From positions 1-64,000 of the forward strand of contig NZ_BAAARY010000015.1 in the NCBI RefSeq assembly GCF_039532605.1: DNA of 64,000 nt, in the 5' to 3' direction. The translations under genes and the position numbers were made by a program. Every line of letters starts with the position of its first letter. Positions within the stretch are counted from its first letter, which is position 1. This document shows positions 41,259 to 52,367 of the stretch, in pieces. Source of the DNA: Pilimelia columellifera (lineage in GTDB: Bacteria; Actinomycetota; Actinomycetes; Mycobacteriales; Micromonosporaceae). The notes beneath the pieces are model-generated. The model worked only from the letters and a program-made list of their open reading frames with translations, ran no database searches and was not told the DNA's origin.

Positions 41259-42173
41259 TCAGAAACCAAGCTTGCGCAGCTGCTTGGGATCGCGCTGCCA
41301 GTCCTTGGCGATCCGCACGTGCAGATCGAGGAAGACCTTCGTGCCGAGCAGCTCCTCGATCTGGGCACGGGCCTGGGTGCCGACCTCCTTGAGGCGGGCG
41401 CCCCGGGCGCCGATGACGATCGCCTTCTGGCTGGAGCGTTCGACGTACAGGTCCGCGAAGATCCGGGTGAGCCGGCCCTCGGGCTGGATCTCCTCGACGA
41501 CCACGGCGATCGAGTGCGGCAGCTCGTCGCGCACACCTTCCAGCGCGGCCTCGCGGATCAGCTCCCCGATGAGCACATGCTCTGGCTCGTCGGTGAGCAT
41601 GTCGTCCGGGTACAGCTGCGGCGACGGCGGCAGGTAGCGGCCCATGACCTCAACGAGAAGCTCGACCTGGTCGCCGCTGACGGCGCTGACCGGGACGATC
41701 TCGGCGAAGTCGGCCAGTTCGCTGACCGCCAGCAGCTGCTTGGCCAGCTGCTCCTTGCCGACCAGGTCGGTCTTGGTGACCACGGCCAGGACGGTGGCCT
41801 TCAGCTCGGCCAGCTCGCCGGAGATGAACCGGTCGCCACGACCGATCTCCTCGTCGGCGGGGATGCACAGGCCGATGACGTCGACCTCGCTCCAGGTGGC
41901 GCGGACCAGGTCGTTGAGGCGCTCGCCGAGCAGGGTGCGCGGGCGGTGCAGGCCGGGGGTGTCGACGAGGACGAGTTGCCCGTCGGGGCGGTGCAGCACG
42001 CCACGGATGACGTGCCGGGTGGTCTGCGGCTTGCTCGACGTGATCGCGATCTTCTGTCCGATGATCGCGTTGGTGAGGGTCGACTTGCCGGCGTTGGGCC
42101 GACCAACAAAGCAGGCAAAACCCGCCCGGTAGCCGCCGTCGGACTTCGCGTCGCCTCTGTGCTGTTTCAACAA
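41259..42173 (-). CDS. era: GTPase Era
   Basis: 304 residues. GTPase motifs G1 'GRPNAGKST', G3 'DTPG', G4 'TKTD', then a C-terminal KH domain ('IVIGARGARLKEVGTQARAQ') that binds the 3' end of 16S rRNA. Acts in 30S subunit maturation. The 160 bp upstream hold no gene. Confidence 0.96.
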   Translation of the reverse strand: MLKQHRGDAKSDGGYRAGFACFVGRPNAGKSTLTNAIIGQKIAITSSKPQTTRHVIRGVLHRPDGQLVLVDTPGLHRPRTLLGERLNDLVRATWSEVDVIGLCIPADEEIGRGDRFISGELAELKATVLAVVTKTDLVGKEQLAKQLLAVSELADFAEIVPVSAVSGDQVELLVEVMGRYLPPSPQLYPDDMLTDEPEHVLIGELIREAALEGVRDELPHSIAVVVEEIQPEGRLTRIFADLYVERSSQKAIVIGARGARLKEVGTQARAQIEELLGTKVFLDLHVRIAKDWQRDPKQLRKLGF

Positions 42174-42333
42174 CGTCCCTCGGTAGCTCGGGTGATCGGT
42201 CCAGCTTACGGCGCGACTGTCCCGGGCCGGACGCCGCGCCGCCCCACCTGGAGTCCGTGGCCGTCGGCGCCTGTTCTTACTGCAAACCGCTTTGGCTACC
42301 GTTGGGTAACCTTCAGCCGCGGGCTGGAACGCC

Positions 42334-42681
42334 TCATGCCGTCACCCGACCCAGGACGACGCCGTCCGGGGAGGCGACGACGACCGGGACGGCGCCGGCC
42401 AGGTCCCGGAACGCAGCGTGACCGGCGCCGTCCAGGGTTGACGCCTCGGTGACGACCACCGCGCCGGTCAGTCGCGACGCGCCCGCGGTGACCGCGGTCG
42501 CCACGGCGAGTTGGAGCGCGGTGATCGCCAGCGAGGGGAGACAGACGCTGGCGGCGGCGTAGGCATCCCCGGCCGCGTCCCGCACGGCGGCGCCCTCGGC
42601 GGCCCGGGTCCGGCCACGGGCGCTCCGGGCCAGCGCGAGCAGGCCAGCGTCCACCTGCTCGGGCGGAACCGATGACATCAC
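42334..42681 (-). CDS. Degenerate cytidine deaminase-like protein
   Basis: 115 residues. The layout (position between era and the CBS protein; 'AAVRDAAGDAYAAASVCLPSLAITALQ') follows cytidine-deaminase-fold proteins found here in other actinobacteria. The zinc ligands of active enzymes are missing: there is no C/H-A-E and no P-C-x2-C; the second half is hydrophobic. Probably catalytically inactive. Starts at 42681 or one codon later. Confidence 0.6.
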   Translation of the reverse strand: MMSSVPPEQVDAGLLALARSARGRTRAAEGAAVRDAAGDAYAAASVCLPSLAITALQLAVATAVTAGASRLTGAVVVTEASTLDGAGHAAFRDLAGAVPVVVASPDGVVLGRVTA

Positions 42682-42753
42682 ACCTCCAGGCGCAGGCGCG
42701 GCGCGCCGACGACGGGATCGACTGTGGTCATCCGCGCCGCCGGCCGCCGAGCG

Positions 42754-44127
42754 TCAGGCCGAGGCTATGTCAGCGGGACGGTCGGCGTCCCGCGACGTTG
42801 CCGGCTGACCGTCGGACACGCTGACCTCCTCCCGGCGCGCGAGCACCGTGTCGATGCGGTTCCGGCGGCCGGTCGTGCCCTCGGCCACCAGGCGCAGACC
42901 ACCCACGGTGGCGGTCGCGCCCGGGATCGGCACCCGGCCAAGCTGCTGGGCGAGCAGACCACCGACCGTCTCCACCTCGTCAGCCGGCAGGTCGACGTCG
43001 AACAACTCGCCGAGATCCTCGATCGGCAGCCGGGCGGTCACCCGTACCGCGCCGTCAGCCAACCGTTCCACCGGCGGCCGCTCGACGTCGTACTCGTCGG
43101 TGATCTCACCGACGATCTCCTCAAGGATGTCCTCGATGGTGACCAGGCCGGCCGTGCCGCCGTACTCATCGATGACCACGACCAGATGGGTGCGGGTGGC
43201 CTGCATCTCCGAGAGCAGATCGTCCACCGGCTTTGACTCGGGGGTGAAGGTCGCCTCGCGCATCAGCTCCGGCACCAGCAGGTCGTCGCCGCCGCCGGCG
43301 TTGACCCGCCGGGTGACGTCCTTGAAGTACAGCAGGCCCTGGACATCGTCGACGCCCTCGCCGACCACCGGGATCCGGGAGAACCCCGAGCGCAGGAACA
43401 GGGTCAACGCCTGGCGCAGCGTCTTGTCGGACTCGATCCACACCATCTCGGTACGCGGCACCATCACCTCGCGGGCGATGGTGTCGCCGAGCGCGAACAC
43501 CGAATGGATCATCTGACGTTCGCCGTGCTCGACGACCCCGCGCTCCTCGGCCAGGTCGACCAGCTCCCGCAGCTCCACCTGGGTGGCGAACGGGCCCTCA
43601 CGGAAGCCGCGGCCGGGGGTCACCGCGTTGCCGATGACGATGAGCAGGGACGCCAGCGGGTTGAGCACCCGACCCAGCCAACGCACCGCCGGCGCGAAGA
43701 TCCGCCCGACGACGTAGGCGTGCTGCCGGCCGATGGTGCGCGGCGCCACGCCCACGACGATGAAACTCACGACGGTCATCGCCCCGGCGGTGATGAGGGC
43801 GGCCCGCCAGCCGGCGGTGAACGTGTCGACCGCGACCAGCGCCACCAGCGTGGTGGCGGTCAGCTCACACAGCAGCCGCAGCAGCAGCAGCAGGTTGAGG
43901 TGCCGGACCACGTCGACGGCGACGGCGTGCAGCGCGGCGGCGCCCCGGGCCCCCTCACGGGCCAGGACGGCGGCGCGGGCCGGCGAGACCGCGCCCAGCG
44001 CCGCCTCGCTCATCGCGAACACCCCGCCGAGGATCACCAGCCCGGCGGCCATGAACAGCAGCTGCCCGTCGGGCAGGTCCACCGGTGCGGCGCTCAGCCG
44101 CCCCGCTAACGGAACCAGATCGGTCAC
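42754..44127 (-). CDS. HlyC/CorC-family membrane protein with CNNM and CBS domains
   Basis: 457 residues. GTG at 44127 overlaps the ybeY stop (GTGA). CNNM/DUF21 TM domain (residues 1-190, four helices), a CBS pair (about 205-325, 'MVPRTEMVWIESD', 'VVIDEYGGTAGLVTIEDILE' segment), and a CorC_HlyC domain at the end. Related proteins take part in Mg/Co resistance or export. The conserved neighbour of ybeY and phoH. Confidence 0.9.
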   Translation of the reverse strand: MTDLVPLAGRLSAAPVDLPDGQLLFMAAGLVILGGVFAMSEAALGAVSPARAAVLAREGARGAAALHAVAVDVVRHLNLLLLLRLLCELTATTLVALVAVDTFTAGWRAALITAGAMTVVSFIVVGVAPRTIGRQHAYVVGRIFAPAVRWLGRVLNPLASLLIVIGNAVTPGRGFREGPFATQVELRELVDLAEERGVVEHGERQMIHSVFALGDTIAREVMVPRTEMVWIESDKTLRQALTLFLRSGFSRIPVVGEGVDDVQGLLYFKDVTRRVNAGGGDDLLVPELMREATFTPESKPVDDLLSEMQATRTHLVVVIDEYGGTAGLVTIEDILEEIVGEITDEYDVERPPVERLADGAVRVTARLPIEDLGELFDVDLPADEVETVGGLLAQQLGRVPIPGATATVGGLRLVAEGTTGRRNRIDTVLARREEVSVSDGQPATSRDADRPADIASA

Positions 44128-44588
44128 TTGGCCGCGCTCCGCCAGCTCTCCAGAAGCTTGGCCTGCAGACCGAACATCTCCTTCTCCTCCTCCGGCTCGG
44201 CGTGGTCGTAGCCCAGCAGGTGCAGGCAGCCGTGCATGGTCAGCAGGCTCAGCTCGTCGGTGGGGCTGTGGCCGGCGCCGACGGCCTGCCTGGCGGCCAC
44301 TTCCGGGCACAGGACAATGTCGCCGAGCAGCGCCGGCTCGCCGGTGGTGGGCTCGCCCGGACCATGGTCGACGTTGCCCTCGTCCATCGGGAAGGCGAGC
44401 ACGTCGGTGGGGCCGTCACCGCCCATCCAACGGTGGTTCAGCTCCGCCATGTACTCGATGTCGACCAACAGAATCGACAACTCAGCCAGCGGATTGACCC
44501 CCATCTGCTCCAGGGCGTGCCGGGCGACAGCGAGGACCGCCTCGGTGTCGACCTGCGCCCCTGACTCGTTGGCGATCTCAATTGACAC
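44124..44588 (-). CDS. ybeY: Endoribonuclease YbeY
   Basis: 154 residues. Metal site 'HGCLHLLGYDH' (H-x3-H-x5-H) near residue 118; conserved 'LNHRWMGGDGPTDVLAFPM'. YbeY is needed for 16S rRNA 3' processing and ribosome quality control. It is 57 bp after phoH and overlaps the CNNM/CBS gene. Confidence 0.95.
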   Translation of the reverse strand: MSIEIANESGAQVDTEAVLAVARHALEQMGVNPLAELSILLVDIEYMAELNHRWMGGDGPTDVLAFPMDEGNVDHGPGEPTTGEPALLGDIVLCPEVAARQAVGAGHSPTDELSLLTMHGCLHLLGYDHAEPEEEKEMFGLQAKLLESWRSAAK

Positions 44589-44645
44589 GTGCCGGTCTCC
44601 CGTCCCAACAGGCGCGACCTCGGCGGCGGCGCCAGGCGTCTGTGG

Positions 44646-46610
<1,965 letters not shown>

Positions 46611-46720
46611 AACTCGGCCCTGACCGGGCCTGCGCCACCTGCTTCCTCACGCGACATGCAGACGCCCATCGTATCGGCTGGCCGGATCGGCCGGCGAAGC
46701 GATTCCCGCGCCGGCGCCCT

Positions 46721-48112
46721 TCACGGATGGCTGACCGGGACGCCGTCGAACGTCTCCTGCGTCCGGGTGTAGCGGTAGGTCGCCCAGCGCATCCTGACCA
46801 CCGCGCCGGAGGCGTCCCGGGTCAACCGCAGCAGCTCCCCCAGCTCGCGGCCGGAGACCGTCCGCAGCAGATCCGGCTCGCCGGGAACCTGAGCGAACAC
46901 CGACGCGGGCTGGTTCGCCGGGGCGCTGGGCATCCGGGCCTCCAACCGGCCCTCGCGCCAGCGGAAATCATGCGGGAAGCCCTCGCTCCACCACCGCCCC
47001 AACACCGACCGGAACTGTTCCGGAGCAGGCTCGCCCGGGCGCCATGGCGGCACGTCAGCCGGGTCGGCCGCGACAGCCAGGTCCAGCAGCTGATGCGTCA
47101 GTTCGAGGATGGTCACGGCGCCGCCCGCGGAGCCGAGGACGGCGCAGCCGAAGGCACGCGGCGTTCCCGCCCCGCCGTGCTGGCCGAACGCCCCGGCCAG
47201 GAACCCGGGCATGGCGCCGTAGTGACCGACCTGGACCACCCGGTCCGGACGGTTGAGGATCATCAACCCGAGGCCGAGCTGCAACGCGCCGAGGCTGTTG
47301 TCGGTGACCGTCTGCGGCCAGCGCATCTCCTCCAACGTCGCGGAGGCGAGCACCGCCCCGGCCGGGTCGATCGACGCCGGATCGGCCAAGAAGGCCGCCC
47401 ACCGGGCCAGGTCCGCGGCCGTGCCCCACAACTGGGCTGCCGGCGCGAGGGCACGGAAGTCCACCGCCGGCTCCGGTCGGGCGTGGTCGGAGTACTCGTC
47501 GACCAGGTAACCGGTCGCCGCCCGATCGGTCGGCTCGACCGTGATCGCCTCCAGGCCCAACGGACGCAGCAGACGCTCGCCCAGGGCGTCCGCCCAGGAA
47601 CAACGCCGCGCCGCCGCGACGACCTGGCCGAGGAGGGCGAACGCCAGGTTTGAGTAGTGGTACCGGCGGGCCGGGGCGAGAACCCGCTCCGCGCGGGCAA
47701 GGTCAGCGAGGAACTGGCGGTCGTCCGGGGCGACCAGGGTGTCCCACACGTCGCCGAACGGCTCCCGCTGCATTCCCGAGGTGTGCGTCAGAAGCTGACG
47801 GATGGTGGCGTCGAGGCGACCGGGGACCGGCACATGGGCGCTGACCGGGTCGTCGAGTCCGAGCAGCCCGGCGTCGCGGCACTGCAACACCAGCACTGCG
47901 GTGAACGTCTTGGTGACCGACCCGATCCGGAACCGGGTGTCAGCGTCGAGCGGCACGCCGCCCGCGTCGCCGATCTGCATCGTCCACAGCGGCCGGTCGG
48001 CGCGGGTCAACGCCACCGACAGCGCCGGGACCCGCCCCTCGGCCTGGGCGGTGGCGGTGGCGCGGGAGTACCGGCGGAACGCGACGTCGGGGGTGATCGT
48101 CACGTCGCTCAC
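46721..48112 (-). CDS. Serine beta-lactamase/DD-peptidase-like hydrolase (class C fold)
   Basis: 463 residues, no signal peptide, so probably cytosolic. S-x2-K in 'IGSVTKTFTA' near residue 64 and Y-x-N in 'YHYSNLAF' give the active site of the beta-lactamase superfamily; an HxG-like 'GHYGAMPG' comes later. A C-terminal extension of about 120 residues follows. GTG at 48112 overlaps the HIT stop. Likely an esterase or D-amino-acid amidase; antibiotic resistance is not implied. Confidence 0.82.
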   Translation of the reverse strand: MSDVTITPDVAFRRYSRATATAQAEGRVPALSVALTRADRPLWTMQIGDAGGVPLDADTRFRIGSVTKTFTAVLVLQCRDAGLLGLDDPVSAHVPVPGRLDATIRQLLTHTSGMQREPFGDVWDTLVAPDDRQFLADLARAERVLAPARRYHYSNLAFALLGQVVAAARRCSWADALGERLLRPLGLEAITVEPTDRAATGYLVDEYSDHARPEPAVDFRALAPAAQLWGTAADLARWAAFLADPASIDPAGAVLASATLEEMRWPQTVTDNSLGALQLGLGLMILNRPDRVVQVGHYGAMPGFLAGAFGQHGGAGTPRAFGCAVLGSAGGAVTILELTHQLLDLAVAADPADVPPWRPGEPAPEQFRSVLGRWWSEGFPHDFRWREGRLEARMPSAPANQPASVFAQVPGEPDLLRTVSGRELGELLRLTRDASGAVVRMRWATYRYTRTQETFDGVPVSHP

Positions 48113-48456
48113 CGGGCCAGCATGGGGCCGACCGCTGCGCCGCCGACGACGTGCGCGTGGACATGCGGGACCTCCTGGCCACCGTCCTCGCCGGTGTTGA
48201 AGATGACCCGGAAGCCGCTCTCGCGCAGGCCCTCGGCATCGGCGACCGCCGCGACGGTGGCGAGCACCTGACCGGCGAGAGCCGGGGCCGCCTGCGCCAG
48301 CGCCGCGATGTCGACGTGATGCTCCTTGGGGATGACCAGGACGTGCGTCGGCGCCTTCGGCGCGATGTCCCGGAACGCGAGGGTATCCCCGGTCTCGATG
48401 ACTTTGTCCGCTGGGATCGCCCCAGCCACGATTCGGCAGAACAGGCAGTCGCTCAC
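48109..48456 (-). CDS. HIT-family nucleotide-binding protein
   Basis: 115 residues. HIT motif 'HVHAHVVGG' (H-x-H-x-H) at the C-terminus and 'CLFCRIVAG' C-x2-C zinc pair at the N-terminus, as in HinT-like phosphoramidases acting on AMP-linked compounds. GTG start at 48456. It lies between rsmE and phoH as in other actinobacteria. Confidence 0.92.
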   Translation of the reverse strand: MSDCLFCRIVAGAIPADKVIETGDTLAFRDIAPKAPTHVLVIPKEHHVDIAALAQAAPALAGQVLATVAAVADAEGLRESGFRVIFNTGEDGGQEVPHVHAHVVGGAAVGPMLAR

Positions 48457-48563
48457 CGCCCGATCCTATGGGCGCCGACGACGCCCGCCGCGCGCTCCCC
48501 CGGCCGGGACAGCCCCCAAACCGGACGGCGCGGCGCTCAGCGCGGCGACCAGCGGTTGAACGG

Positions 48564-49295
48564 CTACCAGCGGTCGAGGCGGGCGTTGAGCACCGACAGC
48601 GCGGCCACTCCCGCGGTCGAGGTGCGCAACACCGAATCGCCCAGCCGTACGGCGCGCGCCCCGGCGGCCGCGAACGCGGCCAGCTCGTCGGCGGTGATGC
48701 CACCCTCGGGGCCGACGACCACCGTGATGACTCCGGCGGCCGGCAGGCCCACCGTGGTCAGGCGGTCCGTGGCCTCCTCGTGCAGGACGAAGGAGGCGCC
48801 CTCTCGCAGCCGGTCCGCGACGATCGCCGTGGACTCGACCGGCGCCCCGGCAACCGAAGGCAGCCAGCTACGCCGCGCCTGCTTCATCGCCTCCCGGGCG
48901 ACGGCGGCCCACTTGCCGCGGGCCTTCGCGCCCCGCTCCCCGCGCCACTGGGTGACGCACCGGGCCGCCGCCCACGGCACGATCTCGTCCACGCCGACCT
49001 CGGTCATCGACTGGACCGCCAGCTCGCCCCGCTCCCCCTTCGGCAGGCCCTGGACGACGACCAGCCGCGGATCGGCCGCCGGCGTCAACCACCGCTCGCC
49101 GACCGCCAGCTCAAGCTCGCCCCGCGCCACCGCGGCCACCCGGGCCCGGGCGATCCCGCCGCGCCCGTCGCCGAGCAGAAGGCCCTGCCCGACGCGCAGC
49201 CGCTGCACCGTCGCGGCGTGGTGGCCCTCAGGGCCGGTCAGGACAGCGCTGTCGCCGGTCGGCAGCGCGTCGACCAGGAACAGCGGGTCGCTCAC
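48564..49295 (-). CDS. rsmE: 16S rRNA (uracil1498-N3)-methyltransferase RsmE
   Basis: 243 residues, SPOUT family. N-terminal PUA-like part, then the SAM knot: 'VVVGPEGGITADELAAF' and 'RLGDSVLRTSTA'. Methylates U1498 of 16S rRNA. GTG start overlaps the dnaJ stop (GTGA), placing it in the hrcA-dnaJ operon. Confidence 0.95.
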   Translation of the reverse strand: MSDPLFLVDALPTGDSAVLTGPEGHHAATVQRLRVGQGLLLGDGRGGIARARVAAVARGELELAVGERWLTPAADPRLVVVQGLPKGERGELAVQSMTEVGVDEIVPWAAARCVTQWRGERGAKARGKWAAVAREAMKQARRSWLPSVAGAPVESTAIVADRLREGASFVLHEEATDRLTTVGLPAAGVITVVVGPEGGITADELAAFAAAGARAVRLGDSVLRTSTAGVAALSVLNARLDRW

Positions 49296-50437
49296 GCGTG
49301 CCCGTGGAACGCGTCCCGGACCCGGGAGAAGAAGCCGCCCTGCTTGCTCAGCTCGGCGACGTCCTCGCCGCGGACGGCCGCGAACTCCCGCAGCATCCGT
49401 TCCTGGTCGGCGTCGAGCTTGGTCGGCGTGCGCACGTCCAGATGGACGAACAGGTCGCCGCGGCCCTGCCCGCGCAGATGCGGCACGCCCTTGCCGCGCA
49501 GCCGCAACGTCGCGCCGGGCTGGGTGCCAGGGCGGACGTCGATCTGCTCCTCGCTGTCGAGCGTCTTGATGGTCAGCCTGGTCCCCAGCGCCGCCGAGGC
49601 CATCGGCAGGGTGACCCGGCAGTGCAGATCATCGCCCTTGCGGGAGTAGACATCGTGCGGGCGTTCGTGGATCTCGACGTAGAGGTCCCCGGCCGGGCCA
49701 CCGCCCGGGCCGACCTCGCCCTGCTGGGCCAGCCTGATCCGCATGCCGTCCTCGACACCGGCCGGGATCTTGACGGTGAGCGAGCGCCGGGTCCGGACCC
49801 GGCCGTCGCCGGCGCAGGTGGCGCACGGCGAGGGGATGGTCGAGCCGAAACCCTGGCAGGCAGCGCACGGCCGGCTCGACACCATCTGGCCGAGGAAGGT
49901 CCGCTGGACGGTCTGCACCTCGCCCCGACCGGCGCAGGTGTCGCACGGCGTCGGGTGGGTGCCGGCCGCGGCGCCCGCGCCGGAGCAGGTGGCACACAGG
50001 ATCGCGGTGTCGACGGTGATCGGCGCCTCGACGCCGAACGCGGTCTCGGACAGGTCCAGCTCAAGCCGCAGGATCGCGTCCGCGCCGGGACGGGTGCGGG
50101 GACGGGGGCCGCGTCCACCGCCGGCGCCGGCGCCCGCCGTGGCGAAGAAGGCGTCCATGATGTCCTGGAAACCGGCGAACGGCCCACCCGGGCCGCCGCC
50201 GGGGCCGCCACCACCGCCCGGGCCCAGCGGGTCGCCGCCCATGTCGACGATCTGCCGCTTCTGGTCGTCGGAGAGCACCTCGTAGGCGGCGTTGATGTCC
50301 TTGAACTTCTCGTGCGCGTCAGGGTCCGGGTTGATGTCCGGGTGGTACTGCCGGGCCAGCTTCCGGTAGGCGCGCTTGATCTCGTCATCCGTGGCGGTGC
50401 GGTTCACGCCGAGAATGCCGTAGTAGTCCTTGGCCAC
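49292..50437 (-). CDS. dnaJ: Chaperone protein DnaJ (DnaJ2 type)
   Basis: 381 residues. J domain with HPD in 'YHPDINPD' (residues 1-65), Gly-rich region, four C-x2-C-x-G-x-G zinc repeats ('CATCSGAG', 'CDTCAGRG', 'CAACQGFG', 'CATCAGDG'), then the substrate-binding C-terminus. Stimulates DnaK ATPase. This is the hrcA-linked copy, under the upstream CIRCE element; a dnaK-linked copy would be elsewhere. Confidence 0.96.
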   Translation of the reverse strand: MAKDYYGILGVNRTATDDEIKRAYRKLARQYHPDINPDPDAHEKFKDINAAYEVLSDDQKRQIVDMGGDPLGPGGGGGPGGGPGGPFAGFQDIMDAFFATAGAGAGGGRGPRPRTRPGADAILRLELDLSETAFGVEAPITVDTAILCATCSGAGAAAGTHPTPCDTCAGRGEVQTVQRTFLGQMVSSRPCAACQGFGSTIPSPCATCAGDGRVRTRRSLTVKIPAGVEDGMRIRLAQQGEVGPGGGPAGDLYVEIHERPHDVYSRKGDDLHCRVTLPMASAALGTRLTIKTLDSEEQIDVRPGTQPGATLRLRGKGVPHLRGQGRGDLFVHLDVRTPTKLDADQERMLREFAAVRGEDVAELSKQGGFFSRVRDAFHGHA

Positions 50438-50491
50438 TGCCTCTATGTCCTCGCGTCGATCGGGTGCGGCGCCGGGGGTCGGCCCCGGCGG

Positions 50492-51514
50492 TCAGTTCTT
50501 CGCCAGCAGATCGCCCAGGTAGCGGGCCACGGCACGGACGGCCGCGATGGTGCCGGGATAGTCCATCCGGGTGGGACCGACGACGCCGAGCCCGCCCACC
50601 ATGGTCGTACCGGGACCGTAACCGGTGCTGACCACCGAGGTGGTCCGAAGGTTGTCGATCTCGTTCTCGTCGCCGATCCGGACCCGGGTGATGGCCGGAC
50701 CGACCTCGCCGATGAGTTTGAGCAGGACGACCTCCTCCTCCAACGCCTCCAGGATCGGGCGCAGCGAGCCCTGGAAGTCGAACAGCCCGGCCCTGGCCAG
50801 GTTGGCGGTGCCGGCCAGCGCCAGCCGTTCCTCGGTCCGTTCGACCAGGGTCTCCAGCAGCACGGTCGCCAGCGCCGACATCGTTGGACGCTCGGCCGTC
50901 TCAACCGATTCGACCAGACCCTGGACCAGGGAAGGCGTCTCGCTGAGCTGAACCCCGCCGAGCCTCTCGTTGATCTTCTGTCGAAGGCTCAGCACCTGGT
51001 CGGCCGGCGCCGGGCCGGGCAGCTCCACCAGCCGCTGCTCGACCCGCCCGGTGTCAGTGATCATGACGACCATGAGCCGGGTCGTGGAGACCGGAACCAG
51101 CTCCAGATGACGCACCCGGGACCGGGACAGGCTCGGGTACTGCACGACGGCGACCTGCCTGGTCAGCTGGGCCAGCAGCCGCACCGTCCGGTGCACCACG
51201 TCATCGAGGTCAACCGCCCCGACCAGGAACCGCTCGATCGCCCGACGCTCGGCCGACGACATCGGCTTCACCGTCGAGAGGCGGTCCACGAACATGCGGT
51301 AGCCCCGGTCGGTGGGCACCCGGCCGGCGCTGGTGTGCGGCTGCCGGATGAAACCCTCGTCCTCCAAGGCAGCCATGTCGTTACGGACCGTGGCCGGCGA
51401 GACGTTGAGCTGGTGCCGCTCCACGAGCGCCTTGCTGCCGACCGGCTCCTGGGTCAGCACGTAGTCCTCGACGATGGCGCGGAGCACGGCGAGCTTGCGA
51501 TCGTCGGGACCCAC
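50492..51514 (-). CDS. hrcA: Heat-inducible transcription repressor HrcA
   Basis: 340 residues. N-terminal winged helix 'VSPATVRNDMAALEDEGFIR', a GAF-like middle and the inserted dimerisation part; the end 'GPTRMDYPGTIAAVRAVARY' is conserved. HrcA binds CIRCE and represses chaperone genes, assisted by GroEL. GTG at 51514 with AAGGGGG upstream; a 15-bp tandem duplication lies just before it (51522-51551). Confidence 0.96.
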   Translation of the reverse strand: MGPDDRKLAVLRAIVEDYVLTQEPVGSKALVERHQLNVSPATVRNDMAALEDEGFIRQPHTSAGRVPTDRGYRMFVDRLSTVKPMSSAERRAIERFLVGAVDLDDVVHRTVRLLAQLTRQVAVVQYPSLSRSRVRHLELVPVSTTRLMVVMITDTGRVEQRLVELPGPAPADQVLSLRQKINERLGGVQLSETPSLVQGLVESVETAERPTMSALATVLLETLVERTEERLALAGTANLARAGLFDFQGSLRPILEALEEEVVLLKLIGEVGPAITRVRIGDENEIDNLRTTSVVSTGYGPGTTMVGGLGVVGPTRMDYPGTIAAVRAVARYLGDLLAKN

Positions 51515-51521
51515 GACACCC

Positions 51522-51551
51522 CCTTGGCGTAACTGGCCTTGGCGTAACTGG
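51522..51551. repeat. 15-bp tandem duplication in hrcA leader
   Basis: CCTTGGCGTAACTGG occurs twice head to tail (51522-51536, 51537-51551), between the CIRCE element and the hrcA RBS. Confidence 0.9.
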
Positions 51552-51574
51552 CGCTCGCCCCCGGCGAGAGAATG

Positions 51575-51601
51575 CTGGCACTCGGCAAAATCGAGTGCCA
51601 G
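51575..51601. promoter_or_regulatory. CIRCE element
   Basis: CTGGCACTC-N9-GAGTGCCAG, perfect 9-bp arms with the canonical 9-base spacer (consensus TTAGCACTC-N9-GAGTGCTAA). It is 61 bp upstream of hrcA and 97 bp upstream of the divergent DUF4870 gene, so HrcA should autoregulate and might also affect that gene. Confidence 0.95.
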
Positions 51602-51697
51602 TCTACTCCGCTGCGGGAACGCCGCAGAACTGCCAGATCATGGCCAGCTGACGTGTTGCCTGGCTCACGATGGACGTCGGGCCGTACGGTGTGCCTC

Positions 51698-52285
51698 ATG
51701 ACCGAGTCACCGCAGCAGCCGGGCGATCAGCCGCCCGGGCACCACAACGACCCCACCGCGCCGCCGCCACCGCCGCCGGGGGCCTTCCCGCCGGCGCCGC
51801 CGCCGGGCGGCTACGGCCAGCCGCCGGCCGCGAGCCCGTACGGCGGGCCGCCGCAACCTGAGAACCCGTACGGCGCACCAACGCCGGGCGGTTACAGCCC
51901 GCCGCCGGCCGGCAACGTCTACGGGTCGCCCACCGGCGGCCCTGGCTACCCGACGCCCGGCGTACCGGTCGGCTATGCCAACAGCGACGAGAAGACCTGG
52001 GCGCTCATCGCCCACTTCGGGGCGCTGCTGGTCGGGTTCGTCGCGCCACTGGTCGCGATGCTGGCCAAGGGCAACGAGTCGCCGACGGTGCGCGCGCACG
52101 CGATCGAGTCGCTCAACTTCCAGATCACCTGGACGCTCATCGCCATCGTTGGCGGCGGTGTGACCTGCGGCTTCGGGTTGATCATCATTGTGCCGGTCAT
52201 GATCATCATGCCGGTCATCGCGGGCATCAAGGCCAACGACGGGCAGCTCTACCGCTACCCGCTGACGTTCCGCATGATCAAGTAA
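51698..52285 (+). CDS. DUF4870-family membrane protein with proline-rich N-terminus
   Basis: 195 residues. About 95 residues of Pro/Gly/Tyr-rich repeats ('PPPPPPGAFPPAPPPGGYG' style) precede a DUF4870 domain: 'KTWALIAHFGALL', TM helix, 'NESPTVRAHAIESLNFQITW', and two further TM helices. Family function unknown. ATG at 51698, divergent from hrcA. A 20-bp hairpin follows. Confidence 0.88.
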   Translation: MTESPQQPGDQPPGHHNDPTAPPPPPPGAFPPAPPPGGYGQPPAASPYGGPPQPENPYGAPTPGGYSPPPAGNVYGSPTGGPGYPTPGVPVGYANSDEKTWALIAHFGALLVGFVAPLVAMLAKGNESPTVRAHAIESLNFQITWTLIAIVGGGVTCGFGLIIIVPVMIIMPVIAGIKANDGQLYRYPLTFRMIK

Positions 52286-52296
52286 CCGACGTAGCC

Positions 52297-52347
52297 AACG
52301 CCCTGGCCCCGCGATCGGTCACCATCGGATCGCGGGACCAGGGCGTT
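52297..52347. terminator. Bidirectional hairpin terminator
   Basis: 20-bp arms (52297-52316, 52328-52347, one mismatch) between the convergent DUF4870 and hemW genes. Confidence 0.85.
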
Positions 52348-52367
52348 CGTCGTCGACCGGGCACAGG

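Noticed and set aside
49298..51532. Long rightward open frame opposite dnaJ and hrcA
   Set aside because: Antisense shadow of two certain genes in GC-rich DNA; no family motifs or RBS.
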